Source: Bacteroidales bacterium
GTDB taxonomy: Bacteria > Bacteroidota > Bacteroidia > Bacteroidales > ML635J-15
Assembly: GCA_017651185.1 (NCBI GenBank)
Contig: JAGCDJ010000049.1
Location: 54,109 to 118,108, forward strand
DNA length: 64,000 bases
Reading direction: 5' to 3'
The notes under the pieces are model-generated. The model had not been told where the DNA came from and made no database searches. It saw only the letters and a program-made list of their open reading frames with translations. A program made the translations under genes and the position numbers. Of the stretch, positions 62,021 to 64,000 are shown one piece after another. Numbering within the stretch: the stretch's first letter is position 1; the number at the start of each line of letters is the position of its first letter.

Positions 62021-62984
62021 TGCTTAAAACTATATGACAGAACACTATGCTGAACGCAATTCCAATTACCATTATCCATTTTAATGCAGCACTCAAGAAG
62101 GAATACTTGCGCTTCGCGGTGCCAAACAGCGATATTACTCCACAAATGATTGTGGGCAACAATACAAAGGCTCCCAAATAAAATACCGGCGCAGATTCGA
62201 ACATGAAAAAACGTGTACGCGCCAGGTAATAGAACCAGAAAAACGCGACTGCGGAGGCAGAAATTAAAGCGATTAGCGCTACAATTATATTTGTTTTCTT
62301 CAAACCTATCTTCACAGGAATAGAATGCACGCCGTTAAGTTTGTCGCCTTCAATATCCTCGCAGTCCTTCACAATTTCGCGCATCAAGGAGAACAAGAAA
62401 GCAAACGCCGAGAAGAAAATTATTACCTGCATTGCCATCTTTACAGCATTTATGTGGCAGATATCCCAATAAGAGATTGAATCTGCTACTGCAAAATATT
62501 CAGTCATTGCGACAAGCAAAGGTACGATTCCGGAAAGCATGGCAATTAGCAGGTTGCCCCAGAAAGCAGTTTTTTTCAGGTCGCGCGAATAAATCCATAG
62601 CGAGACAAAAGCACCTATAAAGATAAAAACATACCAGAACCTATGTGTGGCAATGGTTGCTGCGATTCCACATCCCAACCCGAAAATGCTCAGCCACAAG
62701 TGCAGGGCGATCGCCTTTCTTCGAGGCATTGTCACTCCTACAATCATTTTTTTAGAACGGTTTACGCTGTCGATATGTACGTCAAAGTAGTCGTTTATAA
62801 CATATCCACCGGCAGCGATGAGCATAGTTGCAAGCATCAGCATGTAGAACCCCCAGTCGGGAAACATCACATCAATGCCATATACATTGAACACAGGAAA
62901 AATCACAAGCATTCGCATTGCTGTCATTGTCAGCGCGATAACCAGAATATTCTTCCACCGTATTAACCTCAAAAAATTTTTCAT
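62007..62984 (-). CDS. UbiA-family membrane prenyltransferase
   Basis: A 325-residue integral membrane protein with about eight TMs and both aspartate motifs: NDYFDVHIDSVNR (first) and KDCEDIEGDKLNG (second). Bacteroidetes proteins of this type are often annotated as geranylgeranylglycerol-phosphate geranylgeranyltransferases; menaquinone or other quinone prenylation is equally possible from the sequence. A -7 box ends only 5 bases before its ATG, so its mRNA may be leaderless. Coupled to maf. Confidence 0.88.
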   Translation of the reverse strand: MKNFLRLIRWKNILVIALTMTAMRMLVIFPVFNVYGIDVMFPDWGFYMLMLATMLIAAGGYVINDYFDVHIDSVNRSKKMIVGVTMPRRKAIALHLWLSIFGLGCGIAATIATHRFWYVFIFIGAFVSLWIYSRDLKKTAFWGNLLIAMLSGIVPLLVAMTEYFAVADSISYWDICHINAVKMAMQVIIFFSAFAFLFSLMREIVKDCEDIEGDKLNGVHSIPVKIGLKKTNIIVALIALISASAVAFFWFYYLARTRFFMFESAPVFYLGAFVLLPTIICGVISLFGTAKRKYSFLSAALKWIMVIGIAFSIVFCHIVLSNGNI

Positions 62985-62989
62985 GTTCG

Positions 62990-62997
62990 CAAATATA
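62990..62997 (-). promoter_or_regulatory. -7 promoter motif of the prenyltransferase gene
   Basis: TATATTTG on the minus strand, ending 5 bases before the ATG at 62984. Confidence 0.5.
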
Positions 62998-63113
62998 ATG
63001 AATTTTATTAAGACAACATGTATTTCTGCTGATTTTGAGAAAAATTGTAATTTTTCACAAGCGATAGTGCATAGAATAATTTTCTGATTTGTCTGCCGAT
63101 AACAAAAATAATT

Positions 63114-63121
63114 TACCTTTG
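63114..63121 (+). promoter_or_regulatory. -7 promoter motif of the aquaporin gene
   Basis: TACCTTTG, 22 bases before the ATG at 63144. A TTTG (63088-63091) 22 bases upstream could be the -33 element. Confidence 0.5.
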
Positions 63122-63143
63122 CGCAGTTTTAAAATTTGTAACA

Positions 63144-63818
63144 ATGAAAAAGTATTTAGCAGAAATGATTGGAACCATGGTATTGGTTCTTATGGGATGC
63201 GGAACAGCAGTTAGCCTCAGCTGCGGCACTGACACTGCATCGGTTGTTGGAACAGCATTGGCGTTTGGTCTCGCTGTAATAGGCATGGCTTACGCAATCG
63301 GCAAAATTTCGGGATGCCACATCAACCCGGCAATCACCCTCGGTGTTGCATTGAGCGGCAGAATGAGCTGGAAGGATGCATGCATGTACATGATTTTCCA
63401 GGTTATCGGAGCTTTCATCGGTTCAGTTATCCTGTTCTGGCTCACTAAGGAGTCGGGAATGGAAGGAACTGGCGCAAACGACTTGCAGGAAGGCGTTTCG
63501 ATGGTGGGCGGTCTTATTGCCGAAATCTTCTTCACCTTCGTATTCGTATTTGTAGTGCTTGCTGCTACTCACGAAAAGAATGGTGCTGGCAATGCAGCAG
63601 GACTTGCAATAGGTCTTACACTTGTTCTCGTACACCTCGTTTGCATCCGCTACACTGGAACATCGGTTAACCCCGCTCGTTCAATCGCTCCAGCAGTATT
63701 CCAAGGCGGAACTGCACTCAGCAACCTCTGGATTTTCATCGTAGGTCCATTCGTTGGCGGTGCACTTGCAGCAATTATTTACAAAATTTTCGATTGCAAG
63801 AAGGAATGCAACAAGTAA
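63144..63818 (+). CDS. aqpZ: AqpZ-type water channel
   Basis: A 224-residue MIP-family channel with six membrane segments and two NPA boxes (HINPAITLG at Asn61, SVNPARS at Asn176). The selectivity filter reads Phe41, His164, Thr173, Arg179, the same four residues and spacing as E. coli AqpZ (Phe43, His174, Thr183, Arg189), so it should pass water and exclude glycerol. Located in the inner membrane, for osmotic adjustment. Monocistronic, followed by a strong terminator. Confidence 0.95.
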   Translation: MKKYLAEMIGTMVLVLMGCGTAVSLSCGTDTASVVGTALAFGLAVIGMAYAIGKISGCHINPAITLGVALSGRMSWKDACMYMIFQVIGAFIGSVILFWLTKESGMEGTGANDLQEGVSMVGGLIAEIFFTFVFVFVVLAATHEKNGAGNAAGLAIGLTLVLVHLVCIRYTGTSVNPARSIAPAVFQGGTALSNLWIFIVGPFVGGALAAIIYKIFDCKKECNK

Positions 63819-63837
63819 ATTGCGGATTAATTGAAAC

Positions 63838-63870
63838 AAAAATAGGGACGAGTTTTCGTCCCTATTTTTT
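63838..63870 (+). terminator. Rho-independent terminator of aqpZ
   Basis: AAAAATAGGGACGA pairs with TCGTCCCTATTTTT across a GTTT loop, a 14-base perfect stem ending in a T tract. Confidence 0.92.
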
Positions 63871-63882
63871 GTATTATCTATT

Positions 63883-64000
63883 TGTCTCGTCCTAAAATAG
63901 CGTTACAATAAAAATAGTAACGAAATGGAAAATAAAGAAAGTAAGTATGTTAGGCGTACACAAAAGGACTACACTATGTCCTTTAAAATGTCAGTTGTAC
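63883..64000 (+). mobile_element. Left end of a probable IS3-family insertion sequence
   Basis: The region begins TGTCTCGTCC and leads to an OrfA-like transposase start at 63925. A short perfect inverted repeat (CGTTAC, GTAACG; 63901-63922) sits just before that start. Where the terminal repeat begins is inferred from the TG end and the position after the aqpZ terminator. The element continues past the window. Confidence 0.55.
63925..64000 (+). CDS. Transposase OrfA N-terminus (IS3-like), partial
   Basis: The frame from the ATG at 63925 to the window end gives 25 residues (MENKESKYVRRTQKDYTMSF and then KMSVV). The pattern K-D-Y-x-M-S-F-K resembles the start of IS3-family OrfA helix-turn-helix proteins in Bacteroidetes. 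OrfB would lie outside the window. The call rests on a short segment. Confidence 0.5.
   Translation, partial: MENKESKYVRRTQKDYTMSFKMSVV

Noticed and set aside
1..64000. tRNA, rRNA or CRISPR loci
   Set aside because: I looked through all gaps for cloverleaf-like or regularly spaced repeat patterns and saw none; this is a reading by eye and not a tRNA scan.

Overview
The window looks like a chromosomal segment of a member of the Bacteroidetes, most likely the order Bacteroidales. Several independent signs agree. There are about nineteen upstream sequences of the Bacteroidetes -7 form TAnnTTTG. There is a gliding-type lipoprotein (GldH), a giant adhesin with a type B C-terminal sorting domain of the type IX secretion system (T9SS), and an M1 peptidase with a type A T9SS tail. 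An S46 dipeptidyl-peptidase, a methylmalonyl-CoA mutase pair and S16 with a long C-terminal tail fit the same group. The division and cell wall (dcw) cluster carries a MurE with the DNPR motif, which points to meso-diaminopimelate peptidoglycan.

Layout. Bases 1-3.8 kb hold the end of a LytTR protein, a lipoprotein and a minus-strand group rpsP-rimM-mrp-nfu (ribosome and Fe-S carrier genes). From 3.9 to 10.4 kb there is an accessory block: two glycosyltransferases, a radical SAM enzyme translationally coupled to a NeuD-like acyltransferase, a ketosynthase/hotdog dehydratase pair and a stand-alone receiver domain. Then come era, radC and rpsT (10.6-12.6 kb), and a 7.1 kb gene for a SprB-like T9SS adhesin (13.0-20.1 kb). 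From 20.2 to 22.3 kb there are three AT-rich genes for small exported proteins. Two of these share a duplicated promoter and signal-peptide cassette but have unrelated mature parts. mutA-mutB follow (22.3-26.4 kb), then an AT-rich nuclease-like gene, an NhaC-type antiporter, and a GT-C membrane glycosyltransferase with TPRs (TMTC-like) that overlaps a polyprenol-phosphate glycosyltransferase gene.

From 31.8 to 48.8 kb nearly everything is on the minus strand. A two-gene unit (small protein, YgjP-like metalloprotease) is followed by the dcw operon in the order mraZ-rsmH-ftsL-ftsI-murE-mraY-murD-ftsW-murG-murC-ftsQ-ftsA-ftsZ-yqeY; murF and ddl are absent. Upstream of mraZ are TGGGN boxes at exact 10-base spacing, a probable MraZ operator. 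From 49.0 to 56.7 kb a plus-strand run carries holB, ricT, gldH, a methyltransferase, a PglF/CapD-type nucleotide-sugar dehydratase, a metallophosphoesterase, a YiiX-like cysteine hydrolase and two small proteins. On the minus strand follow an M1 peptidase, an S46 peptidase of the DPP11 (Asp/Glu-specific) type, maf and a UbiA prenyltransferase. The window closes with an AqpZ-type aquaporin and the left end of what appears to be an IS3-family insertion sequence.

The parts most worth a second look are the GT-C/GT2 coupled pair (probably periplasmic O-glycosylation), the radical SAM/acyltransferase pair with an N-terminal cysteine module, the duplicated promoter/signal-peptide cassette, the nuclease-like protein with a six-cysteine cluster, the inverted repeat on the mrp promoter, and three families of short intergenic repeats. 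I saw no tRNA, rRNA or CRISPR array. All functional calls come from reading motifs by eye; no database search was run.
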